DNA of 5,601 nt from an uncultured Thermoproteales archaeon (GCA_946480885.1 CAMLLK010000085.1:1-5601), one strand, 5' to 3'. Positions 1-4,908 are shown, counted from the stretch's first letter. Made by a program: numbers and translations. The notes: generated by a model not told the origin, from the sequence alone.

Positions 1-51
1 AAAAATATATAGAGTATATAGTTTTTCGCCGGTTTATATATTGTTTGAGTG

Positions 52-59
52 TTTATAAA
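52..59 (+). promoter_or_regulatory. TATA box of the MYG1-like/methyltransferase operon
   Basis: The 8-mer TTTATAAA has its centre 23.5 bases before the ATG at 79, which would start a leaderless transcript at or beside that ATG. A second box, TTTATATA at 33-40, lies farther upstream and would start RNA near 60. It could instead serve a divergent gene to the left of the window. The DNA between the box and the ATG (61-76) is almost entirely G and T. Confidence 0.6.
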
Positions 60-78
60 TGGGTGTGGGTGGTGGGTT

Positions 79-1182
79 ATGTCTTGGGTGTTTGATGTTG
101 TTAGGGCTAGGGAGGTTTTGTCGTCGGGTGGGTTTGTTGCGGTGACTCATGGTGGGGTTGCCCATCCTGATGATACTATTGCGGCTGCGTTGTTGTATAG
201 ACGTGGGGCGGAGGCTGTGTATAGGGTTAATAGTGTTGTTGAAATTTTAGATTTGTCGAGTGTGATTTTGTTTGACGTGGGGGACTCGTGGGGGGTGGGG
301 GGCCGTTTTGTAGTGCTTGACCACCACGGCGTTTTGGACCCCGTCGACGAGCCGTCGTCGGTGGTGCAGGTGATGTGTGCTGTAGATGCGAGGCCTGCGC
401 CTGCCGTTTTGACACATATCCACTATGTTGACCTCTTCGACAGATTTGGCCCTTCTGTGAGGCGCCTGAGCGGCCCCTATGGCCACTCTCTACTTCGTGG
501 CGTCACTGCCGTATTTTCTAAAGAGAGGGGGGCGGTGAGAGATGTAAAATTTCTTGAGCTTCTCGCCGAGGCGTTTGAGAGTAAGTCTGTATACGACTTG
601 GGGGACTATAGAGAGGCTTTTAGAGTAGTTGAGAGACTAGACGTGAAGAATTACGTTGAGAAATTCCCCCGTAGTTTCTGGCTGCTGGGGCTTATGCTTA
701 GGGCTGTGGATGACGTCGAGGTGGTGTACAGCCGAGATGCGGTGGAGACGGGCTTTGGCATAGACTTCGGCGGCTACGCCGTGTTGGCTGTGCCGGAGTT
801 AGAGAGGTATGTTGTAGAGGGGCTGCGGCTCCACTTCGCCGAGGTTAAAAAGGCGGTTGACGCCGTCGCCTCTGGTAGATACGTCAGTTTGAGGCGTGGC
901 GAGGTGTGGGCTGTGGTTGTGGAGGACTACGTGTCGCCTTCTGCTGTGTGGAATGCATTACTTGACCTCGAGGCGGTGTCTGGGCCTGGGGTGGTGGTGG
1001 TGAGAGATTTGAGGACTCCTGGGGGGTACACCGTGTGGCGTCCAGATGTGTTTAGAGATAGAGTGGACCTACGCCGCCTGGAGGGGGGAGACGTAGTTTT
1101 TAGACACGTGGGTGGGTTTATGGCTGTGGTGAGGGGCCTCAGCGGGGTGGATGTGGCCAACTACGTCTTAGAGAGGCTGTGA
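79..1182 (+). CDS. Divergent MYG1/DHH-like metal-dependent phosphoesterase
   Basis: This 367-residue protein resembles the MYG1 (UPF0160) family of metal-dependent exonuclease/phosphoesterase proteins related to the DHH superfamily. The N-terminal motif THGGVAHPDD (residues 23-32) corresponds to the family's THxGxxHxDE. It is followed by the strand ILFDVGDS (63-70) and the DHH motif DHHG (81-84). H24, H29, D31/D32, D66, D81 and H82 would be the metal ligands. Residues 113-121 (HIHYVDLFD) could supply the further acidic ligand. The C-terminus FRHVGGFMAV (341-350) resembles the closing FxHxxGF segment of MYG1 proteins. No signal peptide or membrane segment is seen, so it is probably cytoplasmic. 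A GTG at 49 would add ten residues, but it sits upstream of the TATA box at 52-59, so the ATG at 79 is preferred. The gene overlaps the methyltransferase by four bases. The first 75 or so codons are unusually T/G-rich. The family assignment rests on motifs; substrate and activity are unknown. Confidence 0.65.
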   Translation: MSWVFDVVRAREVLSSGGFVAVTHGGVAHPDDTIAAALLYRRGAEAVYRVNSVVEILDLSSVILFDVGDSWGVGGRFVVLDHHGVLDPVDEPSSVVQVMCAVDARPAPAVLTHIHYVDLFDRFGPSVRRLSGPYGHSLLRGVTAVFSKERGAVRDVKFLELLAEAFESKSVYDLGDYREAFRVVERLDVKNYVEKFPRSFWLLGLMLRAVDDVEVVYSRDAVETGFGIDFGGYAVLAVPELERYVVEGLRLHFAEVKKAVDAVASGRYVSLRRGEVWAVVVEDYVSPSAVWNALLDLEAVSGPGVVVVRDLRTPGGYTVWRPDVFRDRVDLRRLEGGDVVFRHVGGFMAVVRGLSGVDVANYVLERL

Positions 1183-1679
1183 TCGACGAGATTTTTAAAG
1201 ACTTGGGTGGCTACGACTTGGGGAGGTGTGTATTAGACGTGGGGGCTGGGTTTGGGAGGACTACGAGATTTCTCTTGTCGAGGGGGTATGTGGTGTATGC
1301 AGTGGACATAGACCCCGGCGTCGTCCAGTCCCTCGGGGCAGAGCTCCGGGAGTTTGTAGAGACTGGCCTTTTGAAAATTGTCCACGGCGACGTGGAGGAC
1401 TTGCCCTTCTCTGACGGGGAGTGTGACTCTGTGGTGTCTGTGGCTTTGCTACACCACGTCCGGCATGTGGAGAGGGCGCTTGGAGAAATGTTGAGAGTGG
1501 CCCGGCGGGTGGTGTTAGTGTACGACTGGACGCCGCAGTCGGCGGGGGTTACAAATCCACATAGTGAGTATGAGCTAGCCGCTAAGATGAGAGAGGCTTT
1601 AGAGGCCGCGGCTGGGCTAGACTTCGACGTCTATATAGACAGATTTTGGTATAGGTTGAGAAAAGTTATAAAAAGTTGA
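1179..1679 (+). CDS. Small class I SAM-dependent methyltransferase
   Basis: This 166-residue protein has the Rossmann-like SAM-binding fold of the Methyltransf_11 type. Motif I, VLDVGAGFGRTT, is at residues 18-29. The acidic residue after strand 2 is D43 (VYAVDIDP), expected to bind the ribose hydroxyls. HGDVEDLPF (69-77) contributes D71 near the adenine, and VSVALLHHV (86-94) is the motif IV/post-motif region. After that strand only about 70 residues remain, so it is shorter than typical 200-250-residue members, and no substrate-recognition domain is visible. The target could be a small molecule, lipid or protein and cannot be read from the sequence. Its GTG start overlaps the TGA of the upstream MYG1-like gene (GTGA), there is no promoter of its own, and the two are almost certainly co-transcribed. 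An inferred functional link between them is possible but unproven. Confidence 0.85.
   Translation: MIDEIFKDLGGYDLGRCVLDVGAGFGRTTRFLLSRGYVVYAVDIDPGVVQSLGAELREFVETGLLKIVHGDVEDLPFSDGECDSVVSVALLHHVRHVERALGEMLRVARRVVLVYDWTPQSAGVTNPHSEYELAAKMREALEAAAGLDFDVYIDRFWYRLRKVIKS
1666..1673 (+). promoter_or_regulatory. TATA box of the PLD-family gene
   Basis: TTATAAAA lies inside the last codons of the methyltransferase gene, with its centre 22.5 bases before the ATG at 1692. It could give the PLD gene its own leaderless transcript even though only 12 bases separate the two genes. Read-through from the upstream operon is also possible. Confidence 0.45.
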
Positions 1680-1691
1680 CTAAGTGGCTAC

Positions 1692-2714
1692 ATGCTCCTC
1701 TTGTTAATACTCGTACTAACTCTATCTCTAGCTGCGGCTACGCCAATTAGACTAGAAGTAGACGCAGTCTTAGTCTCGCCTATAAACACTACAAAGATTA
1801 TAGACTATGTAAACTCTGCGAGGGAGGCGATATATATGGAGGTCTACGTCTTTACATACAAGCCGCTGGCGGACGCCTTGGTGGCGGCGGCTAGGCGGGG
1901 GGTAGATGTGTACGTTGTGTTGTCCTCCCGCGTCTTCGGCGGCGTGCCACAGCAGGCTAGAGACATAGCCAAGTATCTAGAGGAAAATGGTGTGAAAGTT
2001 GTGTGGAATAGAGACTTCCCCAATGTACATTCTAAACTCTACGTCATAGACAACCGGACGGTGATAATTGGCAATATAAACCCCACCAGGTCTGGCTTTT
2101 TGAGAAACAAGGGGGTGATGTTAGTGATTAACAATAGCACATTGGCTAGGCAGCTGGCCACTGTTGTGCTTAACGACTTCCACGGGAGGTACCCACGTTA
2201 CAACTTCCCCGGGGTTTTGATCTCGCCGATTAACTCACAGGCTGGGCTAGAGTGGATTTTGTCACAGCCCGGCACGTTGTATATAGCCATGGAGCAGATA
2301 TATGTGGACTCGGGCCTCGTGCCATATATTTTGAGGTACCCCGAGTACTACGCCGTGGTGGCTAGGACAAACGCAGACATCAAGACAGTATTTGACGACT
2401 CTCTCGTGGCGAAGATTATCGTCGTCGGCGACTATGTCTACGTCGGGTCGATAAATATCGGCTACTACTCAATCCAGAGGAATAGAGAAGTGGGGTTGTT
2501 AATACACAACCCAGACCTAGCCCATAGAATGAGGACGTTGATACTGCAGTGGTATAGAGAGGCAGGGGGCGAGGTGGGCCAGGTGGGGGTCTCCACCGCC
2601 GACGTGGGCAGAGGGGAGGTCTATGATATACAAAGCCTCGGCGTCTTGACGTGGATAGCTATAATTCTGGCTATACTACTAGCTGTGTTGAGGAGAGTTG
2701 GGGGGAGGCGGTAG
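1692..2714 (+). CDS. Secreted, membrane-anchored phospholipase D-superfamily (HKD) protein
   Basis: This 340-residue protein begins with a hydrophobic segment (residues 2-16, ending LAAA-TP) that looks like a signal peptide. It ends with a membrane helix (about 317-334) followed by RRVGGRR, so the catalytic part probably lies outside the cell, tethered by its C-terminus. The first PLD repeat has an intact HxKxxxxD motif: H113, K115, D120, then GNIN at 127-130. The second repeat is recognisable (VLISPIN at 175-181 matches VLVSPIN at 26-32; VGSIN at 251-255 matches IGNIN), but the catalytic His is replaced by V239, leaving K241 and D247. Two-motif PLD enzymes normally use both His residues, so this one may work as a dimer of its N-terminal motifs, like single-HKD Nuc-type nucleases, or have altered activity. 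Sequons at N32, N121, N147 and N148 fit an exported glycoprotein. The substrate could be nucleic acid or phospholipid. Its 3' end overlaps deoC by 36 bases. Confidence 0.82.
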   Translation: MLLLLILVLTLSLAAATPIRLEVDAVLVSPINTTKIIDYVNSAREAIYMEVYVFTYKPLADALVAAARRGVDVYVVLSSRVFGGVPQQARDIAKYLEENGVKVVWNRDFPNVHSKLYVIDNRTVIIGNINPTRSGFLRNKGVMLVINNSTLARQLATVVLNDFHGRYPRYNFPGVLISPINSQAGLEWILSQPGTLYIAMEQIYVDSGLVPYILRYPEYYAVVARTNADIKTVFDDSLVAKIIVVGDYVYVGSINIGYYSIQRNREVGLLIHNPDLAHRMRTLILQWYREAGGEVGQVGVSTADVGRGEVYDIQSLGVLTWIAIILAILLAVLRRVGGRR

Positions 2715-3380
2715 GAGTGTAGAAGTGCCAATTCTAACCCGGGCGGGGTCTTCTCCAAACCCCACCGCCTCTACAATAGCCTTGACTTGTTCCCACGTCC
2801 TAATCCCCCCGGCCATCTTCACCCCCAGTCTATACCCCCTCTCTTTTATAAAACTGGCGATCTCCACAGCTCTCTCTACTGTGGCGTGGGGGCGGTTGCC
2901 GAGAGATTCCACATATCTCTCGTCTAGGAAGCCAGTGGAGCTTTTTATAAAGTGGGCCCCGGACTCCGCCGCCAGTTCGTACAGCCTAAGCCTCTCCTCT
3001 CTAGTCAAATAGGGCTCCTCTACTATAACTTTGACAACTCTCCCCCCGGCGGCCCCCACTACGCTTATTAAATCACGCCTCGCCTCACTCCACATTTTAG
3101 ACTTTACAAAAGCCAGGGGGGCCACTACGTCGAATTCATCTACGTACTCCGCCATGCGGGACACAGCGGCGGCTCTGTGGGCGGTGGTGGAGCAGCCGAA
3201 GGGGAAGTCCACTACTACACAAAGCCTAGTCTTTTCTAGAATTTGTCTAACCGCCCGGGCGTAGACAGGGTTTACACAAAAGGCGGCGGCCCCGGCTCTC
3301 TCAGCCGCCTCGGCCCCCCTCGCCACTTCTTCTAGAGATAGGTAGGGCTTCAACATGGCGTAGTCTATTAAGTGGAACAT
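2679..3380 (-). CDS. deoC: Deoxyribose-phosphate aldolase (DERA)
   Basis: This cytoplasmic enzyme reversibly cleaves 2-deoxyribose 5-phosphate to acetaldehyde and glyceraldehyde 3-phosphate, linking deoxynucleoside breakdown to central carbon metabolism. The 233-residue protein is a complete class I TIM-barrel aldolase of the DeoC family. The Schiff-base lysine is K146 in HFIKSSTGF (143-151), the second active-site lysine is K188 in VKMAGGIR (187-194), and the proton-relay aspartate is D84 in EFDVVAP (82-88). RIGTS (216-220) forms the phosphate-binding end. The N-terminal IDYAMLKP (5-12) matches the usual IDHTLLKP, with His replaced by Tyr. After RIGTS comes a proline-rich tail, LLPPPPNSPQHS. 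That tail is written antisense to the end of the PLD gene, suggesting that a mutated stop was replaced by one inside the neighbour. The ATG start is supported by a TATA box at 3402-3409. Confidence 0.93.
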   Translation of the reverse strand: MFHLIDYAMLKPYLSLEEVARGAEAAERAGAAAFCVNPVYARAVRQILEKTRLCVVVDFPFGCSTTAHRAAAVSRMAEYVDEFDVVAPLAFVKSKMWSEARRDLISVVGAAGGRVVKVIVEEPYLTREERLRLYELAAESGAHFIKSSTGFLDERYVESLGNRPHATVERAVEIASFIKERGYRLGVKMAGGIRTWEQVKAIVEAVGFGEDPARVRIGTSTLLPPPPNSPQHS

Positions 3381-3382
3381 AG

Positions 3383-3390
3383 ATATAAAG
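3383..3390 (+). promoter_or_regulatory. TATA box of the acylphosphatase gene
   Basis: ATATAAAG has its centre 25.5 bases before the ATG at 3412. It lies at the left edge of the 31-base gap between deoC and the acylphosphatase gene, immediately next to the deoC start codon, so the two divergent core promoters are interlocked. Confidence 0.6.
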
Positions 3391-3401
3391 TTGGTATTTT
3401 C

Positions 3402-3409
3402 TTTTAAAG
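3402..3409 (-). promoter_or_regulatory. TATA box of deoC
   Basis: Read on the minus strand this is CTTTAAAA, with its centre 25.5 bases before the deoC ATG at 3380, predicting a leaderless mRNA. It lies next to the acylphosphatase start codon, so TBP/TFB bound here would occupy the start site of the opposite gene. Confidence 0.55.
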
Positions 3410-3411
3410 AT

Positions 3412-3699
3412 ATGGACTACGTAAGGGCGCATGTATATATAAGAGGGAAAGTCCAGGGGGTGTTCTTCCGACAGTCTATGAAAGAAGTAGCTACTAGAAA
3501 CGGGGTGTTTGGCTGGGTGAGGAATAGGTCGGACGGGGCGACTGTGGAGGCGGTGTTAGAAGGCCCCCGCGGCTCTGTCTTAAAAGTAATTGAATGGGCC
3601 AGAGTGGGGCCCCCAGGCGCGAGAGTAGAAGAAGTAAATGTACAGTGGGAGGAGTACAGAGGAGAATTTAAAGACTTTAGAATTCTGCCGACGGTGTAG
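3412..3699 (+). CDS. acyP: Acylphosphatase
   Basis: This small cytoplasmic enzyme hydrolyses the carboxyl-phosphate bond of acyl phosphates such as carbamoyl phosphate or 1,3-bisphosphoglycerate. The 95-residue protein has the usual family length. It carries the signature GKVQGVFFR (residues 12-20), with the phosphate-binding loop and catalytic R20, and GWVRN (34-38), with catalytic N38. The ferredoxin-like pattern continues through VEAVLEGP (45-52). A TTG at 3391 would add seven residues, but it falls directly after the TATA box (3383-3390), so the ATG at 3412 is the better start. The gene is divergent from deoC, and its last 23 bases overlap the 3' end of the convergent gene on the minus strand. 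Confidence 0.93.
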   Translation: MDYVRAHVYIRGKVQGVFFRQSMKEVATRNGVFGWVRNRSDGATVEAVLEGPRGSVLKVIEWARVGPPGARVEEVNVQWEEYRGEFKDFRILPTV

Positions 3700-4144
3700 A
3701 CGCTTGACAGACGCCTCTCTTAACTGCCTGTAGTTTCATACCCCCCTCGAGGCCCCCCTCTGGGAAGTACCAGTCTTTCACTACGTCGAAGCCGCATTTA
3801 GTCAATTTCTTACCTAGTCTAGTGTCGCGGGGAGCAACCCCCCTCCTCAACGCTGTGTAGGTGGCGAAGTCGTCTACATACTCGACGTATAGCACGTCGC
3901 CTGGGTCCATGTAGCGCCATAGTAGACAATAGAGCCACTCCTCTAGTGGGCTGTCTATAAACCACTGAGCTATGTTAAAAACCTCCGCCCAGGGGCTGTA
4001 GTGGGGAGGCCTCCCGTAGAATATCTTTACCACACAGACGTGTTCCCCGCCCGAGGTGAGTTGGATATTCACCTCTTCTCTAAACCTCCCCCTCTTGTAG
4101 ACTGCCGTGAGGGGGGCGAAGGCCTCTGGGGGTATGGGCCTCAA
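3677..4144 (-). CDS. Conserved-looking hypothetical protein, possibly DUF1122 family
   Basis: I do not know the function of this 155-residue protein. It is rich in Trp, Tyr and Phe. It has a distinctive acidic and aromatic core, PGDVLYVEYVDDFATY (residues 81-96), and a C-terminal motif, DWYFPEGGLEGGMKLQAVK (124-142), whose G/W/Y pattern looks strongly conserved. From memory this motif suggests the archaeal family DUF1122, but I could not confirm it. The middle segment, GVAPRDTRLGKKLTKCGF (102-119), is faintly like the cofactor-loop and helix of an acetyltransferase, which is a guess. There are no membrane segments. The TTG start overlaps the TGA of the upstream small gene (TTGA), and no ATG or GTG occurs nearby in frame, so translational coupling is likely. 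The last residues (CQASTPSAEF) are encoded antisense to the acylphosphatase C-terminus. Confidence 0.7.
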   Translation of the reverse strand: MRPIPPEAFAPLTAVYKRGRFREEVNIQLTSGGEHVCVVKIFYGRPPHYSPWAEVFNIAQWFIDSPLEEWLYCLLWRYMDPGDVLYVEYVDDFATYTALRRGVAPRDTRLGKKLTKCGFDVVKDWYFPEGGLEGGMKLQAVKRGVCQASTPSAEF

Positions 4145-4353
4145 GTGGCCAGAAGCGTCAACTTCTTCTTTCCTCTCGACGCCTCGATGTATAGTGTGTA
4201 CAACACCTCCGCCACGTGTGGACCCACCGCCTCGGCCAACGCGTCTAATGCCAACTCGTCTTTGTCTAAGTCGATGCCTCTCCTCCTCAACGCGTATTTA
4301 ATATAGTAAACAACTGGGGGGTCAAGCTCGGCTATAAAGTCTTTAAACTTCAC
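4141..4353 (-). CDS. Small helical hypothetical protein, first gene of a two-gene operon
   Basis: This charged 70-residue protein is predicted to be mostly helical, with no Cys and no membrane segment. Visible segments are a helix around residues 12-25 (PPVVYYIKYALRRR), a helix around 32-60 (DELALDALAEAVGPHVAEVL onward), and a lysine-containing tail, RGKKKLTLLAT. It could be a small adaptor or nucleic-acid-binding protein, but nothing identifies a function. A GTG at 4368 would add five residues (75 in all). I prefer the GTG at 4353 because the TATA box at 4374-4381 sits 24.5 bases before it, the spacing seen for the other genes here, and the 4368 codon is only about ten bases from the box. 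It overlaps the downstream 155-residue gene by four bases and is probably co-transcribed with it. Confidence 0.6.
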   Translation of the reverse strand: MKFKDFIAELDPPVVYYIKYALRRRGIDLDKDELALDALAEAVGPHVAEVLYTLYIEASRGKKKLTLLAT

Positions 4354-4373
4354 AAAAGAGATAAACACTTCTT

Positions 4374-4381
4374 TTTTTATA
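4374..4381 (-). promoter_or_regulatory. TATA box of the small hypothetical two-gene operon
   Basis: On the minus strand this reads TATAAAAA, within a longer AT run (4372-4386). Its centre is 24.5 bases before the GTG at 4353. It fills most of the short gap between this operon and the upstream membrane-protein gene, arguing for separate transcription. Confidence 0.5.
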
Positions 4382-4397
4382 TATTACGTGTAGAATA

Positions 4398-4589
4398 TCA
4401 CTGAGATCTAAACTTTTTAATCATGACTGGGGCCACGGCGCCGAGGGCTATGGCCAGTATAGAAGTCACTACGTCTCTTACATAAGCTAACGTGTCTAGT
4501 GGAGGGGCTGAGATGGTGTTGATTAGATACACAACGCCGAGGATAATTGCACTGACCCCGAGGGCGTATATTAATACTAAAGATGCCAT
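4398..4589 (-). CDS. Tiny two-helix membrane protein (paralogue B)
   Basis: This 63-residue protein has two hydrophobic helices (about residues 3-27 and 40-57) joined by a short polar loop, SAPPLDTLAYVRD, and ends in a basic tail, IKKFRSQ. It is a paralogue of the protein encoded just upstream at 4612-4800. Aligned without gaps from residue 14, 23 of 50 positions are identical. Shared features are a LIxT(I/L)SxPxLD loop entry, an RD pair, SIxAxALGxxAP in helix 2, and a final KF. The positive-inside rule suggests the C-terminus is cytoplasmic; with two helices the N-terminus would then also be cytoplasmic and the PxLD...RD loop outside. No family is recognised. The ATG start is supported by a TATA-like box at 4609-4616. 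A tiny holin-like protein, transporter subunit or membrane-complex accessory subunit are all possible, without specific evidence. Confidence 0.72.
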   Translation of the reverse strand: MASLVLIYALGVSAIILGVVYLINTISAPPLDTLAYVRDVVTSILAIALGAVAPVMIKKFRSQ

Positions 4590-4608
4590 AAGTGGGCTTT
4601 TTTGGGGG

Positions 4609-4616
4609 TATTTAAT
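4609..4616 (-). promoter_or_regulatory. TATA-like box of membrane protein gene B
   Basis: On the minus strand this reads ATTAAATA, centred 23.5 bases before the ATG at 4589. It overlaps the stop codon of the upstream paralogue. It is weaker than the other boxes, so co-transcription from the promoter at 4820-4827 is also possible. Confidence 0.35.
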
Positions 4617-4800
4617 TATTTCCAGAGAATTTGTGGAGTAGCAACGGAGCCGTCAGGCCGAGGGCCACGGCGGCGATTGAGAGGCCTAGATCTCTCGCCA
4701 GTATGGCTAAATCAAGCGAGGGGCTAGACAAGGTGGAGATCAACAAGAGGGAGCCTAGGAGAATCGCCACGGCGCTTAGAATTATTAAAATACGTCTCAT
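4612..4800 (-). CDS. Tiny two-helix membrane protein (paralogue A)
   Basis: This 62-residue protein starts MRRILIILSAVAILLGSLLL, a basic N-terminus running straight into a membrane helix (about residues 4-24). A loop, SSPSLDLAILARD, leads to a second helix (about 38-55) and the tail LHKFSGNN. It is the tandem paralogue of the protein at 4398-4589, with the same length, topology and loop signature. The Arg pair at the N-terminus and the HK near the C-terminus both suggest cytoplasmic ends, leaving the PxLD...RD loop outside. The ATG start lies 23.5 bases from a strong TATA box, giving a leaderless mRNA. The next gene begins 22 bases after its stop. No known family is recognised. Retention of two copies with their loop residues and tails conserved argues for real, selected proteins. 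Confidence 0.75.
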   Translation of the reverse strand: MRRILIILSAVAILLGSLLLISTLSSPSLDLAILARDLGLSIAAVALGLTAPLLLHKFSGNN

Positions 4801-4819
4801 ACAATATCTATCGCAGCGG

Positions 4820-4827
4820 TTTATAAA
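4820..4827 (-). promoter_or_regulatory. TATA box of membrane protein gene A
   Basis: TTTATAAA is a perfect palindrome, centred 23.5 bases from the ATG at 4800 on the minus strand. Because it is symmetric it could in principle also fire on the plus strand, starting RNA near 4848 and giving lysX a leadered second transcript. Confidence 0.6.
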
Positions 4828-4854
4828 ACCTCTCGGGAGTATTTAGATATTAAG

Positions 4855-4862
4855 TTTATATA
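4855..4862 (+). promoter_or_regulatory. TATA box of lysX
   Basis: TTTATATA is centred 24.5 bases before the ATG at 4883, the same spacing as for the other genes in the window. That ATG is followed two codons later by an in-frame TAG and is one base out of register with the lysX reading frame. Confidence 0.6.
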
Positions 4863-4882
4863 CACGTGTCTTCCCACGGGCT

Positions 4883-4908
4883 ATGGGGAAATAGATTTTG
4901 TCTACGAC
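4883..4908 (+). other. Probable lysX 5' coding segment with a one-base frame disruption
   Basis: The promoter-predicted start reads ATG-GGG-AAA-TAG, a three-codon dead end. From 4891, in the lysX frame, the sequence encodes I-D-F-V-Y-D, followed by the VARQDEKLL that opens the main frame. This matches the first beta strand of LysX proteins, which typically start with Met and two or three residues before a strand ending in D-x-x-R. One extra base in the GGGGAAA run would join the ATG to this frame as M-G-K-I-D-F-V-Y-D. In the lysX frame there is no ATG, GTG or TTG anywhere between 4798 and the GTG at 4909. The disruption could be a sequencing error, a real deletion, or a sign of unusual initiation. 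Confidence 0.55.

Noticed and set aside
49..78. GTG start at 49, extending the MYG1-like protein by ten residues
   Set aside because: The extension runs through the TATA box at 52-59 and the G-rich spacer. The ATG at 79 has the same promoter spacing as the other genes.
167..174. CTGATGAT resembling box C of an archaeal C/D guide RNA
   Set aside because: No matching box D or C'/D' at the expected 50-70 base distance was seen, and it lies in the conserved HPDD coding motif.
227..486. Minus-strand open frames under the MYG1-like gene
   Set aside because: They are low-complexity His/Pro/Arg-rich translations of the G-rich strand, antisense to the conserved DHH region, and are shadows of the real gene.
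4001..4306. Plus-strand open frames opposite the two small minus-strand genes
   Set aside because: They have low-complexity Ser/Asn/Pro composition. The minus-strand genes have a coupled overlap and a promoter.
4371..4386. T-run resembling a plus-strand archaeal terminator
   Set aside because: No plus-strand gene ends nearby. On the minus strand the same bases form the TATA box of the small hypothetical operon.
4631..4846. Plus-strand open frame of 71 codons opposite membrane protein gene A
   Set aside because: The opposite strand has the paralogue, topology and promoter evidence. This frame encodes no recognisable pattern and spans the gene A promoter.
4883..4908. Programmed -1 ribosomal frameshifting to express lysX
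   Set aside because: GGGGAAA does not satisfy the X-XXY-YYZ pairing rule, there is no evident downstream pseudoknot, and the site is only two codons into the gene. An indel is simpler.
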